Part shown: positions 46,715-57,159 of the stretch, one piece after another
Position numbering within the stretch: position 1 is the first letter of the stretch
Layout of the letters: each line of letters starts with the position of its first letter
NCBI GenBank assembly: GCA_903907925.1
Contig: CAIVQB010000077.1
Span: 62,001-126,000, forward strand
Source of the DNA: an uncultured Verrucomicrobiota bacterium
GTDB taxonomy: Bacteria > Verrucomicrobiota > Verrucomicrobiia > Limisphaerales > UBA9464
DNA length: 64,000 nucleotides
Reading direction: 5' to 3'
The notes under the pieces: generated by a model
The model's input: the letters and a program-made list of their open reading frames with translations, nothing else
Database searches by the model: none
What the model was told of the DNA's origin: nothing
Position numbers and translations under genes: made by a program

Positions 46715-47890
46715 ATGTTCGAGCCCCGCCGTTTCATCGCGAGCCACGTCTCCGGAATTCCACGATCCGGAATCCGCGACTTCTTTGACATCGTCCAAAA
46801 CACCCCTGGCGTGATTTCGCTGGGAGTGGGTGAACCCGACTTCGCCACGCCCTGGCACATCCGCGAGGCCGCCATCTACGCGTTGGAGCGCGGCCGGACG
46901 CAGTACACCTCCAATCTCGGCCTCCTACGCCTGCGCGAGGCTATCGCCACCTACGTCGGCCGGACGTTTCAGGTGGACTACGATCCGAAGACGCAGGTGC
47001 TGGTCACCGTCGGCGTCAGCGAAGCACTCGATCTCGCCCTGCGTGCGTTCATCAATCCCGGTGACGAGGTAATCTACCACGAACCCTGCTACGTCAGCTA
47101 TTCGCCCAGCATCGTTCTGGCCCACGGGAAACCGGTCGCGGTGGCCTGCCGTGCCGAGGATGGATTCGCGGTCACCGCCGCCGCGCTGGAGGCGGCCGTC
47201 ACGCCGCGGAGCAAGGTGTTGATGCTGAACTTCCCCACCAATCCAACCGGTGGAACGATGACCCGCCCCCAGTTGGAGGAGATCGCCGCGGTGGTTCGGA
47301 AACACAATCTCCTGGTCATCACTGATGAAATCTACAGCGAACTCACGTTCGAAGGAGAGCACGTCTCGATCGCCAGCCTTCCCGGGATGGCCGAGCGCAC
47401 GATTTTCCTCCACGGATTCTCGAAGGCTTACGCGATGACCGGTTTCCGGATCGGTTACGCCTGCGGACCGGCGGAGCTCATCGACGCGATGATGAAGATC
47501 CATCAGTACTCGATGCTTTGCGCGAGCATCATCGCCCAGGAGGCGGCGATCGAGGCGTTGGAACACGGCGCGACCGCCACAGCCGAGATGCGCGAGCAAT
47601 ACCGGCTCCGGCGGAATTTCATCGTGGGTGCGTTGAACAACATGGGGCTCAAATGTCACCTGCCACGGGGTTCGTTCTACGCCTTTCCCAGCATCGAAAG
47701 CGTCGGCATCCCCGCGCGTGATTTTGCGCTGGGTCTTCTTCGTGAGGAAAAGGTGGCCTGTGTTCCCGGCGGTGCCTTCGGCGAGAGCGGCCAGCTCTTT
47801 GTCCGCTGCTGCTTCGCCACGGCCTTCGATCAGATCCGCATCGCCATGGAACGGATGGAGCGGTTCGTCGAACGCACCCGTAGGAAGTAG
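46715..47890 (+). CDS. PLP-dependent class I/II aminotransferase
   Basis: GVISLGVGEPDFATPWHIREAAIYALERGRTQYTSNLGLLRLREAIA, LNFPTNPTGGTM, FLHGFSKAYAMTGFRIGY. Confidence 0.95.
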   Translation: MFEPRRFIASHVSGIPRSGIRDFFDIVQNTPGVISLGVGEPDFATPWHIREAAIYALERGRTQYTSNLGLLRLREAIATYVGRTFQVDYDPKTQVLVTVGVSEALDLALRAFINPGDEVIYHEPCYVSYSPSIVLAHGKPVAVACRAEDGFAVTAAALEAAVTPRSKVLMLNFPTNPTGGTMTRPQLEEIAAVVRKHNLLVITDEIYSELTFEGEHVSIASLPGMAERTIFLHGFSKAYAMTGFRIGYACGPAELIDAMMKIHQYSMLCASIIAQEAAIEALEHGATATAEMREQYRLRRNFIVGALNNMGLKCHLPRGSFYAFPSIESVGIPARDFALGLLREEKVACVPGGAFGESGQLFVRCCFATAFDQIRIAMERMERFVERTRRK

Positions 47891-48001
47891 AACCGGGATC
47901 CGCAGGCCGGCATCTGGTGGCGGAAAAAATCTCATAAACAATGCGCGTCATCTCATGGCGCGCCGACACGGGGCAGTTCAGGGTGTGTCCGTTCCACCCG
48001 C

Positions 48002-50860
48002 ATGAAACCACGCCCTCATTCCCTTCCCGTGGCCGCATTGCTGCTTTTTGGCAGCGTCCAGGCTCTCACCCCCGCGGCCCAGGCCGCACTCATCCACCGG
48101 TACCCGTTGAACACCGACGCCAAGGATGTCGTCGGCACCGCCAACGGCTCCGCGGTCGGCGGCGTCACCTTTGATGGCAGTTCGGCCATTCTGGACGGCG
48201 TCGACGGCTACATCGATCTTCCCAACGGCCTGATCTCCAGTCTGTCGAACGCCACCTTCGAAGCGTGGGTCAACTGGACCCAACCGGACGGCGGAACCTG
48301 GCAGCGCATCTTCGATTTCGGTTCCAACAGCAACGGCGAGGATGCCCAGGGCACCGGCACGACATACCTTTTCCTGTCACCGCTGGGCGGCAGTGGTCAG
48401 ATGCGATTCGCCATCACCGACGGCGGTGGCGGCGCGGAACGCCCGGTGCTCAACGCCGGGGCCGAACTGCCGCGGAACCAACTCTCGCACGTGGCCGTCG
48501 TCTATGATCAGGCCAACGCCGTCGCCCGCCTCTACCTCAACGGGCGGCTGGTTTCGTCGGGGGCGGTGGACATTCCGCTTTCCGGCATCACGGATGTGAA
48601 CAACTGGTTGGGCCGCTCCAACTGGCCCGACCCGTATTTTGCCGGTTCCCTCAGCGAGTTCCGGATCTACAACTCCGCACTGAACGACCTCGAAATCGCC
48701 GCCAGTGCGGCCGGCGGTCCTGATGCGCCAACCACCGACCCCGGCACGCTGCAATCGCTGGCCTTGAACGTGGATGCCAACATGATTCTCGGCGGCGTCC
48801 AGGTTCCGGACGCGGTCGCGACCTATTCCAAGGTCCCCGCCTACCATCTGCCGGCCAAGTCGGCGGTCGTTACCTCCGGATCGCCAACGATTGTGGCCGT
48901 CGATGCCGACGGAAACCTGAATGCGTTGCTGGCCGGCACGGCGGTCATCACCGCCACCTTCCAGGGCCAGACCGCGACCCAGACGATCACCGTCAAACTC
49001 GCGCCGCCGGTACTCAAGCACCGCTATTCCTTCAAGGAGGCGGCGGGTGCCACGCTGGTGGTGGATTCGGTCAGTGGATCCAACGGAGTGCCCGTCGGCG
49101 GCATTACTTTTGACGGGAAACAGGCGACCTTCGACGGCAGCACGGGCTACATTGACCTGCCCAACGGGATGATCTCGGCGCGGACCAATGTCACCATTGA
49201 GACCTGGGTCACCTGGGCCGGACCGGCGGCCTCCAACTGGCAGCGGATCTTTGACATCGGCAGCAACAGCGCCGGCGAAGATCAGCAGGGCACCGGACAA
49301 ACCTACCTGTTCCTCTCGCCGCGAAACGGTGCCAATGGCCGGGTCCGCTTCACCATCACCAAGGCTTCCGGCGGCGGCGAAGCGCCGGTCCTGGACAGCC
49401 CTGCAGCCCTGCCCGTCGGCATTGCCCAACATGTTGCCGTGGTCTACGCGCCGCAGAGCCGATCCGCCCGGTTGTTCGTGAACGGCGTGTTCGTGGCCAG
49501 TGGCACCGCCACCATCCCGTTGACCAGCATCAAGGACGTCAATGTCTGGCTCGGTCGATCGAACTACAACGATCCCTATTTCGCGGGATCGATGGATGAA
49601 TTCCGCATCTGGGAAGGTGCCCTCGCCGACGAGGATGTCGCGTTCAGCTTCGCCAGCGGTCCGGACAAGACCGCACCCATCGCCGGCGACCTCAAGAGCA
49701 TCCGCCTCGCCACAGCCAACCCGGTGGTGACCATTGGCGCGCCCGACCCCAACGCCAGCCTGTTGGCGACCTACCAGAATCTCACCGACGTCGACATCAG
49801 CGGATTCAAGGGTGTCACCTTCACATCGAGCGACACCACGATCGTCCGCGTCTCCGCCACCGGCGCCTTGCGTGCCTGGCTTCCCGGTTCGGCGGTAATC
49901 ACCGCCTCCTACAAAGGCATCACCGCCACCCTGCCGGTGACCACGGCCCTGCCGGCGGCCCGTCCGGCCCCGACCCTGATCCATCGCTACAGCTTCACCG
50001 ACGCGGTGGGCTCTGCGACCGCCAAGGACAGTGCCGGTACGGCGGACGGATTCGTCCTCGGCGGGGCGACGTTTGACGGCACCGGCCATCTCACGCTCAA
50101 CGGGACGGATGGCTATGTCTCACTGCCCTCGGGTCTGATCTCCGACAAGATCGCGCTCACAGTGGAAGGCTGGGCGACCTGGAATGGCACCAGCGTCTGG
50201 CAACGCCTGTTTGATTTCGGCAACAATTCGAACGGTGCCGACCAGTCCGGCACCGGCGACAACTACATCTTCCTGAGCCCGGCCAACGGAGCCACCGGCA
50301 ACCTGCGGTTCGGTTTGAAGAATGACACCGCCGAGACGCTGGACGTCGATGCCGCCACACCGTTCCCGAAGGGCCGCGCGTCGCACTTCGCGGTCGCGTT
50401 CGATCCCATCGCCGGTGCCTGCCGGTTGTACGTCAATGGCGTTCGGGTCGGCATCCAACCCACCGGTGATCCGCTCAGCGTCGTCCAGGATGTGAACATG
50501 TACATCGGGCGTTCGAACTGGCCTGATCCCTTCTTCAAGGGCATCTACGACGAGTTCCGGATTTACAACGGCGGGCTCACCGACGCGGAGATCGATGCGT
50601 CGTTCAAGGCCGGACCCGACTCACTCCCCGCTCCGCCCACCACACCGCCGGCGCTGACGGCGAGTTGGAAGACGGGGACGTTGACCCTGACCTGGCCGTC
50701 CACCGCGACCGATGCCGGCTACTACGTGGAATCGACCGGGGACATTTCATCAACCGGAACGTGGCTTCGGCCGACTCAACCGGTAATCACCGCCAACGGA
50801 ATCTCTTCCATGACGCTCACTCCGGCCGGTGCGGCGGCGTTTTACCGGCTGCGCAACTAG
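48002..50860 (+). CDS. Secreted protein with three LamG domains alternating with Ig-like (BIG2-like) segments
   Basis: Signal peptide; three repeats each starting HRY(P/S)(L/F) and containing GYIDLPNG, WQRIFDFGSNSNG, YLFLSP, RSNWPDPYF, EFRIY. Confidence 0.9.
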   Translation: MKPRPHSLPVAALLLFGSVQALTPAAQAALIHRYPLNTDAKDVVGTANGSAVGGVTFDGSSAILDGVDGYIDLPNGLISSLSNATFEAWVNWTQPDGGTWQRIFDFGSNSNGEDAQGTGTTYLFLSPLGGSGQMRFAITDGGGGAERPVLNAGAELPRNQLSHVAVVYDQANAVARLYLNGRLVSSGAVDIPLSGITDVNNWLGRSNWPDPYFAGSLSEFRIYNSALNDLEIAASAAGGPDAPTTDPGTLQSLALNVDANMILGGVQVPDAVATYSKVPAYHLPAKSAVVTSGSPTIVAVDADGNLNALLAGTAVITATFQGQTATQTITVKLAPPVLKHRYSFKEAAGATLVVDSVSGSNGVPVGGITFDGKQATFDGSTGYIDLPNGMISARTNVTIETWVTWAGPAASNWQRIFDIGSNSAGEDQQGTGQTYLFLSPRNGANGRVRFTITKASGGGEAPVLDSPAALPVGIAQHVAVVYAPQSRSARLFVNGVFVASGTATIPLTSIKDVNVWLGRSNYNDPYFAGSMDEFRIWEGALADEDVAFSFASGPDKTAPIAGDLKSIRLATANPVVTIGAPDPNASLLATYQNLTDVDISGFKGVTFTSSDTTIVRVSATGALRAWLPGSAVITASYKGITATLPVTTALPAARPAPTLIHRYSFTDAVGSATAKDSAGTADGFVLGGATFDGTGHLTLNGTDGYVSLPSGLISDKIALTVEGWATWNGTSVWQRLFDFGNNSNGADQSGTGDNYIFLSPANGATGNLRFGLKNDTAETLDVDAATPFPKGRASHFAVAFDPIAGACRLYVNGVRVGIQPTGDPLSVVQDVNMYIGRSNWPDPFFKGIYDEFRIYNGGLTDAEIDASFKAGPDSLPAPPTTPPALTASWKTGTLTLTWPSTATDAGYYVESTGDISSTGTWLRPTQPVITANGISSMTLTPAGAAAFYRLRN

Positions 50861-50887
50861 AAGTTCACGGACTCCAGTTAGTCCCGG

Positions 50888-50925
50888 CGCGGCTCCAGGT
50901 TTTCATCCTGGAGCCGCGTTTTTTT
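50888..50925 (+). terminator. Rho-independent terminator
   Basis: CGCGGCTCCAGG-TTTTCAT-CCTGGAGCCGCG-TTTTTTT, perfect 12-bp stem. Confidence 0.95.
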
Positions 50926-50954
50926 GAGCGGACTCGTCAGAGCCCGTCCGCGGT

Positions 50955-51431
50955 TCAACGCCGGATCCGTCGCAACACCGCTGCCATTTCGAGGGCGGTG
51001 GCGGCGGCCTCGGTGCCCCGGTTCGTTTTCGGTTCGAGGCACCGAACGCGTGCCTGTTCGGTGGTTGAAACGGTCAGAACTTCGTGAATCACCGGCACCC
51101 CCGTTTCCATGGCCAGCGTCATCAGCGCACCGGTAACCGCTTCGCCGATGTGCTGCGCATGGGTGGTTTCCCCCTGCCAGATCACGCCGAGACAGAGAAT
51201 GGCATCGGGCCGATCCGCGGTCCGGCGGGCGAGGGCCGCGGCGGCCATCGGGATCTCGAACGAACCCGGCACGCGAACGACTTCGACCGCATCCGGTCGC
51301 GCCTTCGCGAGCGCGGCGCGCGCGGCGGCGACCATTCCGTCGACATAGCGACGGTTGTAAAGCGAGGCAACGATGGCATAACGGCCGCCCGGGGTCGGGG
51401 GCCGCGAGGATTTCCGATGAACGCGCAACAT
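50955..51431 (-). CDS. ribH: 6,7-dimethyl-8-ribityllumazine synthase
   Basis: YAIVASLYNRRYVDGMV, VVRVPGSFEIPMAAAALA, LGVIWQGETTHAQHIGEAV. Confidence 0.93.
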   Translation of the reverse strand: MLRVHRKSSRPPTPGGRYAIVASLYNRRYVDGMVAAARAALAKARPDAVEVVRVPGSFEIPMAAAALARRTADRPDAILCLGVIWQGETTHAQHIGEAVTGALMTLAMETGVPVIHEVLTVSTTEQARVRCLEPKTNRGTEAAATALEMAAVLRRIRR

Positions 51432-51531
51432 GACCTCCCACTGTGTCGACGACGACCCTACCGAGGGCAAGAAAACAAGGCCGGACGAGCCCGGGCTGTC
51501 TTTCTCCCCAAAAACCGCTACCACTCGCCCC

Positions 51532-52011
51532 GTGAAGGCATTCAAAGCCATCGCCGCGATGGCGGAGAACCGGGTGATCGGGAACCGTGGTTCCATTCCG
51601 TGGCATCTCCCCGAGGACTTCAAATGGTTCAAGCAATCCACTCTGGGAGGCATCCTGGTGATGGGACGCCGCACTTTTGAATCGATCGGCCGTCCGCTGC
51701 CGGGTCGGGAGACGGTGATTTTGTCGCGATCGGGATTCACCGCTCCGGGCACCCGGACCGTGGCCACGCTCGCCCAACTCGACGCAGAAGTTGGCAATGA
51801 TCCGCGGGAGGTGTGGATCGCCGGTGGGGCCGAGATTTATGCGCTGTTGCTGCCGCGATGCAGCGATTTGTTCCTGACCCGGGTCCGCAGCAATCCGGTC
51901 GGCGACGCCTTTTTCCCGGAGTTCGAATCCGGTTTCGCTCCCGGACAGCCGGTGTTGGAACGGGAGGGATTCACCGTGCTGCATTTCGCGCGGCGGACCG
52001 CTGCACCATGA
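51532..52011 (+). CDS. folA: Dihydrofolate reductase
   Basis: FKAIAAMAENRVIGNRGSIPWHLPEDFKWFKQSTLGGILVMGRRTFESIGRPLPGRETVILSR; GTG start proposed. Confidence 0.93.
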   Translation: MKAFKAIAAMAENRVIGNRGSIPWHLPEDFKWFKQSTLGGILVMGRRTFESIGRPLPGRETVILSRSGFTAPGTRTVATLAQLDAEVGNDPREVWIAGGAEIYALLLPRCSDLFLTRVRSNPVGDAFFPEFESGFAPGQPVLEREGFTVLHFARRTAAP

Positions 52012-53147
52012 ACCCCTTTGCGTTGCGGTCTCGAACACTCGCCTGTTTTGGACAAGTGCTGCTGGCCGCCGCGGCATTCGCAATCCGCGTGCCGGCCGCG
52101 GATCCACCGCCGACGATTCCGGCTTCCGAATCCAAACCGGCCACTGCGTTGATCCTTGTCGAACACTTTGAATCCGCCGTGAAATCCACCAATGCCCAGG
52201 GCATCGAATGGATTCTGCCCTTGGTCGACCCGGGAATTCCCTGGTCTGAGCTGGTGGTGTCGTGGAACACCGAACCCGCGACCCGACTCGAAATTTCCGC
52301 CCGTTCCGTTTCGGAAACACACACCTCGGAATGGTTCATCCTTGGCCGATGGTCCGCCGATCCGTCGCGGGGTCCACGAACCAGCGTCAACGGACAGGAC
52401 ACACCGGACGCGCGGGTGGCCACCGATACCTTGATTCTGCGCCGCCGCAGTCCGCGGGCGCAGGTTCGACTGGTGTTTCCAACGGGGGGAGATGCCGCGG
52501 GATTGCGATTGGTGGTCTACTCGTTCTCCGATCCGACGCGGAACCCACCACCCAATCCTCCAGACCGGCGCGCGTGGGGCCGTGAACTCGCCGTCCCCAT
52601 CCGATCGCAGGCCGACTATCCCGAAGGCGTCCAGAACTGGTGCAGTCCGACCAGCCTCAGCATGGTACTGGCGCATTGGGCGAAACGACTGGCGCGACCG
52701 GAACTGGATGTGAACGTCCCCACGACGGCCGCCGCTGTTCTCGATCCGGGATGGCCCGGGACCGGGAATTGGCCCTTCAACACTGCCTTCGCGGGGTCAC
52801 TTCCCGGCCTGCGCGCGTGCGTTGCCCGGCTGGACGATTTACGCGAGGTGGAAGGATGGATCGCCGCGGGCAGCCCGGTCGTTGCATCGGTCAGCGGAAG
52901 CCTCCTGCGGGGACTCGGTGAAATCCGGGCAGGCGAGGGCCACCTGGTGGTGATCCGCGGATTCAGTGCGGACAGCGATGTGATGATCAACGATCCGGGA
53001 GTCGCACCGGCACGAGGCCAGCGCACGATTCCCCGGGCGCTGTTCCTCCGGGCATGGGCGGCATCGCACCGGACGGTCTATTTCGTCTGGCCGGCGACAG
53101 GAGCCGGAGCGCGGCCGGCGGAACTCAACCTTTCCCGATCTTTTTGA
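52008..53147 (+). CDS. C39-like peptidase family protein, secreted
   Basis: VPIRSQADYPEGVQNWCSPTSLSMVLAHW, GHLVVIRGFSADSDVMINDPG; ATGA overlap with folA stop. Confidence 0.87.
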   Translation: MNPFALRSRTLACFGQVLLAAAAFAIRVPAADPPPTIPASESKPATALILVEHFESAVKSTNAQGIEWILPLVDPGIPWSELVVSWNTEPATRLEISARSVSETHTSEWFILGRWSADPSRGPRTSVNGQDTPDARVATDTLILRRRSPRAQVRLVFPTGGDAAGLRLVVYSFSDPTRNPPPNPPDRRAWGRELAVPIRSQADYPEGVQNWCSPTSLSMVLAHWAKRLARPELDVNVPTTAAAVLDPGWPGTGNWPFNTAFAGSLPGLRACVARLDDLREVEGWIAAGSPVVASVSGSLLRGLGEIRAGEGHLVVIRGFSADSDVMINDPGVAPARGQRTIPRALFLRAWAASHRTVYFVWPATGAGARPAELNLSRSF

Positions 53148-54993
53148 ACTGCGCCGCCATCCACAGGGTCTGGGATTCCATCAACCGCGAACCATCGATC
53201 TGCGAATAGATCTCGCGGGCGCGATCCAGGTTGCCACGCTGCAGGTGAAGCTCAAACCATCCCAGGTTCACTGAAGCCGCCTCGACGGCATTCAGGGCGG
53301 CGGGATTGAACCCCTTCAGCAACGCCTCCGCCTCGTCCAGCCGGCCGTTCTGGATCAGGGCGAGGCAGTGATTGATGCGGTAGGAACGATTCTGCGGGAA
53401 CTTGGAGACGAGACGGAATGTCAGCTTGATCGCCTCATCCGGCCGCTCCCGGAGGGCGAGGAGGACTGCGGAATAGTTGTTGATGTAGACCGGCACATTG
53501 GGGCCGAGCTCCCAGGTTTTCCGCGCGGCGGTGAGCATCAGGTCCATCTGGCGGCTTCCATACGCAGCGGTCGTGAGCTGGTACCAAAACGTGACGTTGG
53601 TGGCGAAGGTGGTCTCCACCGACTTGAGAAGTTTTGACGCGGACTCCGGATAGCCCAGTTGGAGGATTTCCCCTGCGACGTGATAGGCATCCATCGGCCG
53701 TGGATAATTGCCGGTGCTGGCCACCTCGAAGAACGTCTTTGCCGCGGCGGAATCGCCGGTGCGAAGGCTGACCACTCCCTCGATGAAACTGCTGACGCCG
53801 GTCATCTTGCCCTGCAATGCCGGTTCGTTGCGCATGTTCATCGCGGACTGGCGAAGCTCGGTCCAGGTCTTGATTTGGATGCGTTGCTCCACGAGCAGCA
53901 TCCACAGGTCCGAACTGAACGGATAATCCTTGAGCTGCGCGGACGCGAATTCCACCGCGAGCTGGGGCAGACCCAGTTCGGCAAAAGTGGACGCAACCCC
54001 GAGCGCGTCCAGAATTGTCTCCGGCGGCCTCGAGAAACGGCGAGCCAGCTCCTGCGCCTCCGACCGGCGACCGGAACGCACAAGCAGTCTCCAGTAGTTG
54101 ACGTGTTCGTTCACCTTGTCGACGTGGTGATCGATCAGCCAGTCGAGCGCCGTGCGAAATTGGGCGGCGTCGTTCAACTGAAAGGCCAGATACAATTGCA
54201 ACCGGTGCACGACCTCCGCGGCCTCACCCGTCGCGGTCGACTGCAGCTCCATCAGACGCCGGCGATTCGCCTGCATGCCCGCGGGCGGACCCCAGCCCGC
54301 CTCCCACGCCATGTGGAAAAGAGGCAGCATTTGATTCGTCGACTGGGCGGCCTGTTGCGACTCCCAAAGCTGTCCAAAACGCACCATTTGTCCGCGGTTG
54401 AAGCAGGCAACAAGAACGTCGGCCGCGAGGGTGGCCGGCATGCGATTGGTCACCGAATCCGTCAACTGAAGGAGCCAGTCGTCGATCTCATACTTGCGAA
54501 GGAAACGCCCCGCAATGGCCAGATCGTCCAGGTTGGTGCGGGTCAATTTCAGCAACCACACCGAGCGGTCATAGCCGATGGCGGTGAAACGCCGGTCGGG
54601 CTTGGGCAGCGCAGTGATCGCCCGCAGCATCGCGCGGGCAATTTCCGGCTGGCCCGGATTGTGGTAGCTGGCCGAACGCCAGGTGATGACCGCCTCGGTC
54701 ATGTTGCCCTGACGCGCCAGTTCATCGGCGCGACGTCCCAGCGACCAGGCCTGCGCCTTGTCGAGTCCGCTGATTTTGATGGTCGGCAGGAGCCAATCCG
54801 GGGTCGCCGTCCAGATCTTGGTGAGGAACAGGCCGAGAAAAATGAGGAAGCAAAAGAACAGCAGCGTGGCCACTCCAAACCAGTGGTCGAACAGGAAGAC
54901 ACGGAGCCATCCATCGCCCAACCGGTCGCGCCAACCGCCACCGGGTGGCAGTTCGTCTCCGGGCGGCGTAACGTGGGTATCAGAAGATTCCAT
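53125..54993 (-). CDS. TPR-rich single-TM protein
   Basis: One TM (FGVATLLFFCFLIFLGLFLTKIW) and long alpha-helical TPR-like repeats. Confidence 0.75.
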   Translation of the reverse strand: MESSDTHVTPPGDELPPGGGWRDRLGDGWLRVFLFDHWFGVATLLFFCFLIFLGLFLTKIWTATPDWLLPTIKISGLDKAQAWSLGRRADELARQGNMTEAVITWRSASYHNPGQPEIARAMLRAITALPKPDRRFTAIGYDRSVWLLKLTRTNLDDLAIAGRFLRKYEIDDWLLQLTDSVTNRMPATLAADVLVACFNRGQMVRFGQLWESQQAAQSTNQMLPLFHMAWEAGWGPPAGMQANRRRLMELQSTATGEAAEVVHRLQLYLAFQLNDAAQFRTALDWLIDHHVDKVNEHVNYWRLLVRSGRRSEAQELARRFSRPPETILDALGVASTFAELGLPQLAVEFASAQLKDYPFSSDLWMLLVEQRIQIKTWTELRQSAMNMRNEPALQGKMTGVSSFIEGVVSLRTGDSAAAKTFFEVASTGNYPRPMDAYHVAGEILQLGYPESASKLLKSVETTFATNVTFWYQLTTAAYGSRQMDLMLTAARKTWELGPNVPVYINNYSAVLLALRERPDEAIKLTFRLVSKFPQNRSYRINHCLALIQNGRLDEAEALLKGFNPAALNAVEAASVNLGWFELHLQRGNLDRAREIYSQIDGSRLMESQTLWMAAQFKKIGKG

Positions 54994-55029
54994 GGCGATA
55001 GTTTGAACGAAACAACGGTTAAGGCAGCA

Positions 55030-56040
55030 TCAAACCAATCCGCCGGGGCTGACCAGCAGACATTCGACACCCAATTCAGAAACCACCGCGGCACCCTTCA
55101 GCGCCGCCGGAAGCACCGCCACCCCGCCGGCGGGAAGGTCGATTGCAACGCCGCCGCCGGACAGACGCGCGGAGCCGGCCACCACGGCGATGACGGCGAG
55201 CGTGGCAGGTTCGGGACGCAGGACGGCACCGGGCGCGATCGTCCAGTGGTCCACGGAAAACAGCGGATCCCGCACCAATTGGCGTCGATGCAACCCCGTC
55301 CCCATCGATTCCGTCTTCGCGGAAACCAGCGACGGCTCGCAGTCGAAATAGTCGATGGAGGCAAACGACGGCTCCAGATGCAATTCACGCGGACGGCCGT
55401 CCGCACCAACCCGGTTCCAGTCGAAGACCCGGTATGTGGTGTCGGAATTCTGCTGGATCTCGAAGACCAGGTTGCCCGCACCCAGCGCATGCACGCGACC
55501 GCTGGGAAGGAACATCACGTCACCGGCCACCACGGAATGAACATGAAACAACGACGCCACCGTCCCGTCCCGGGTGCGGCGTTCAAATTCCGCCCGCGTC
55601 ACGCCTCGACGCAGACCGGTGTACAGGCGGGCTCCGGGTGCGGCGGCCACCACGTACCACATCTCAGTCTTCGGTTCGCCGGCCAGTTCCGCAGCGCAGC
55701 GGGCCGGTGGATGGACCTGCAGGGAAAGATCCTCCCGGGCATCCAGAAACTTGACCAGCCACGGGAAGCGACCTCCGGGTGTCGGGACCGTTCCCGTCAA
55801 CCAGTGCGGCCGCTCCTCCATCAAGGTGCGCAGGGTCCGGCCGCGGTCGGGGCCGTTCGCGATCACCGAGACGCCCTCCGGCCGGTCGGTCACCTCCCAC
55901 GATTCCCCGATGTTCACCCCCTCCGGCAACATCTTGCCAGGAAAGCCACCCAACCGGCATCCACCCCAAAGCCGTTCCTTGAAGAGCGGTTCGAAGGTCA
56001 GCGGATACGCAAGAGGCGCGCTGTCGGAGCCCGGCGTCAT
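55030..56040 (-). CDS. manA: Type I mannose-6-phosphate isomerase
   Basis: EPLFKERLWGGCRLGG, LVKFLDAREDLSLQVHPP, KTEMWYVVAA, VFLPSGRVHALGAGNLVFEIQQNSDTTYRVFDWNR. Confidence 0.93.
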   Translation of the reverse strand: MTPGSDSAPLAYPLTFEPLFKERLWGGCRLGGFPGKMLPEGVNIGESWEVTDRPEGVSVIANGPDRGRTLRTLMEERPHWLTGTVPTPGGRFPWLVKFLDAREDLSLQVHPPARCAAELAGEPKTEMWYVVAAAPGARLYTGLRRGVTRAEFERRTRDGTVASLFHVHSVVAGDVMFLPSGRVHALGAGNLVFEIQQNSDTTYRVFDWNRVGADGRPRELHLEPSFASIDYFDCEPSLVSAKTESMGTGLHRRQLVRDPLFSVDHWTIAPGAVLRPEPATLAVIAVVAGSARLSGGGVAIDLPAGGVAVLPAALKGAAVVSELGVECLLVSPGGLV

Positions 56041-57008
56041 GCCGCCTCCCGGACCTCCAGATACCGCCCAAAGGAGCGGAATTTCGCGTATCGCCCTTCC
56101 AGACGTGCCGCCGCAGTCCGGTCTTCCAAATCCGCGAGATGCCGCAAAAGCGTGTCCCGCACCGTCACCGCCGTCGCGACGTGGTCGTTGTGGGCCCCGC
56201 CCAGCGGCTCGGGAACAATCTCGTCGACCAATCCCAACTCTTTCAAATCCCCCGCCGTGATCTTCAGCGCCGCCGCCGCCTTGGGTGACGCCGCCCGATC
56301 CTTCCAAAGAATCGCCGCGCACCCTTCCGGGCTGATCACGGAATAGTAGGCGTTTTCGAGCATCAGGACGCGATCGGCGACGCCAATCCCCAGCGCACCG
56401 CCGGACCCGCCTTCACCAATCACCGCCGCGATGATCGGGACCTCCATCAGCATCATTTCGCGCAGGTTCACCGCGATCGCCTCACCGATGTGGCGCTCCT
56501 CGGATCCAATTCCTGGATAGGCTCCGGCGGTGTCGATGAGAGTGATGATCGGCAGACGAAACTTGTCCGCGAGGCGCATCAATCGGAGCGCTTTGCGGTA
56601 GCCCTCGGGATGGGCCGAACCGAAATTGCGGAGGATGTTTTCCTTGGTATCGCGTCCCTTTTGGGTGCCGATCACCATCACCCGGCGATGGCCCAGCTTG
56701 GCGAAACCGCCGACCATCGCCCGGTCGTCGGCGAACATCCGGTCGCCGTGCAACTCCTCAAACTCGGTGAAGGCCAGCTTGAGATAGTCCAGCGTGTAGG
56801 GCCGCTTCGGATGGCGGGCCAGTTGCACCCGCTGCCAAGGGGTCAGATTGGAAAAAACCTGCCGAAAGGCCTCATCCAGCTTCGCCTGAAGCCCGTCGTA
56901 CTCGGCCTGGAAATCGCCCACCGCGTGTTGGGCGGCATGCTGCTTCAGATCCTCCAACTTTCGCTGGAGTTCCACGATCGGTTTTTCGAAGTCGAGATAG
57001 TGTTTCAT
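56037..57008 (-). CDS. accA: Acetyl-CoA carboxylase carboxyltransferase subunit alpha
   Basis: LDFEKPIVELQRKLEDL, TPWQRVQLARHPKRPYTLDYL, GTQKGRDTKENILRNFGSAHPEGYRKALRLM, GEGGSGGALGIGVADRVLMLENAYYSVISPEGCAAILW. Confidence 0.97.
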   Translation of the reverse strand: MKHYLDFEKPIVELQRKLEDLKQHAAQHAVGDFQAEYDGLQAKLDEAFRQVFSNLTPWQRVQLARHPKRPYTLDYLKLAFTEFEELHGDRMFADDRAMVGGFAKLGHRRVMVIGTQKGRDTKENILRNFGSAHPEGYRKALRLMRLADKFRLPIITLIDTAGAYPGIGSEERHIGEAIAVNLREMMLMEVPIIAAVIGEGGSGGALGIGVADRVLMLENAYYSVISPEGCAAILWKDRAASPKAAAALKITAGDLKELGLVDEIVPEPLGGAHNDHVATAVTVRDTLLRHLADLEDRTAAARLEGRYAKFRSFGRYLEVREAA

Positions 57009-57159
57009 TGCGGTCCGCATGCCCGGATCCAAACAGGTTGATCCTAGTTTCTCAGATTACCCGAGGCAATGGGTCATTTCCCCGGGGATAACCGCCCGAT
57101 CCCGCTCGTTTCGGACTTTCGCACCTGCCTCCGAGAGACCACAGTGCCGGCCGCTGATC

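Noticed and set aside
48377-50089. 570-aa minus-strand ORF
   Set aside because: Shadow of the LamG protein; Gly/Arg-rich random composition.
53659-56346. 895-aa plus-strand ORF opposite the TPR and manA genes
   Set aside because: Antisense to well-supported genes, low-complexity Arg/Gln/His-rich composition typical of GC-rich shadow frames, no recognisable domain.
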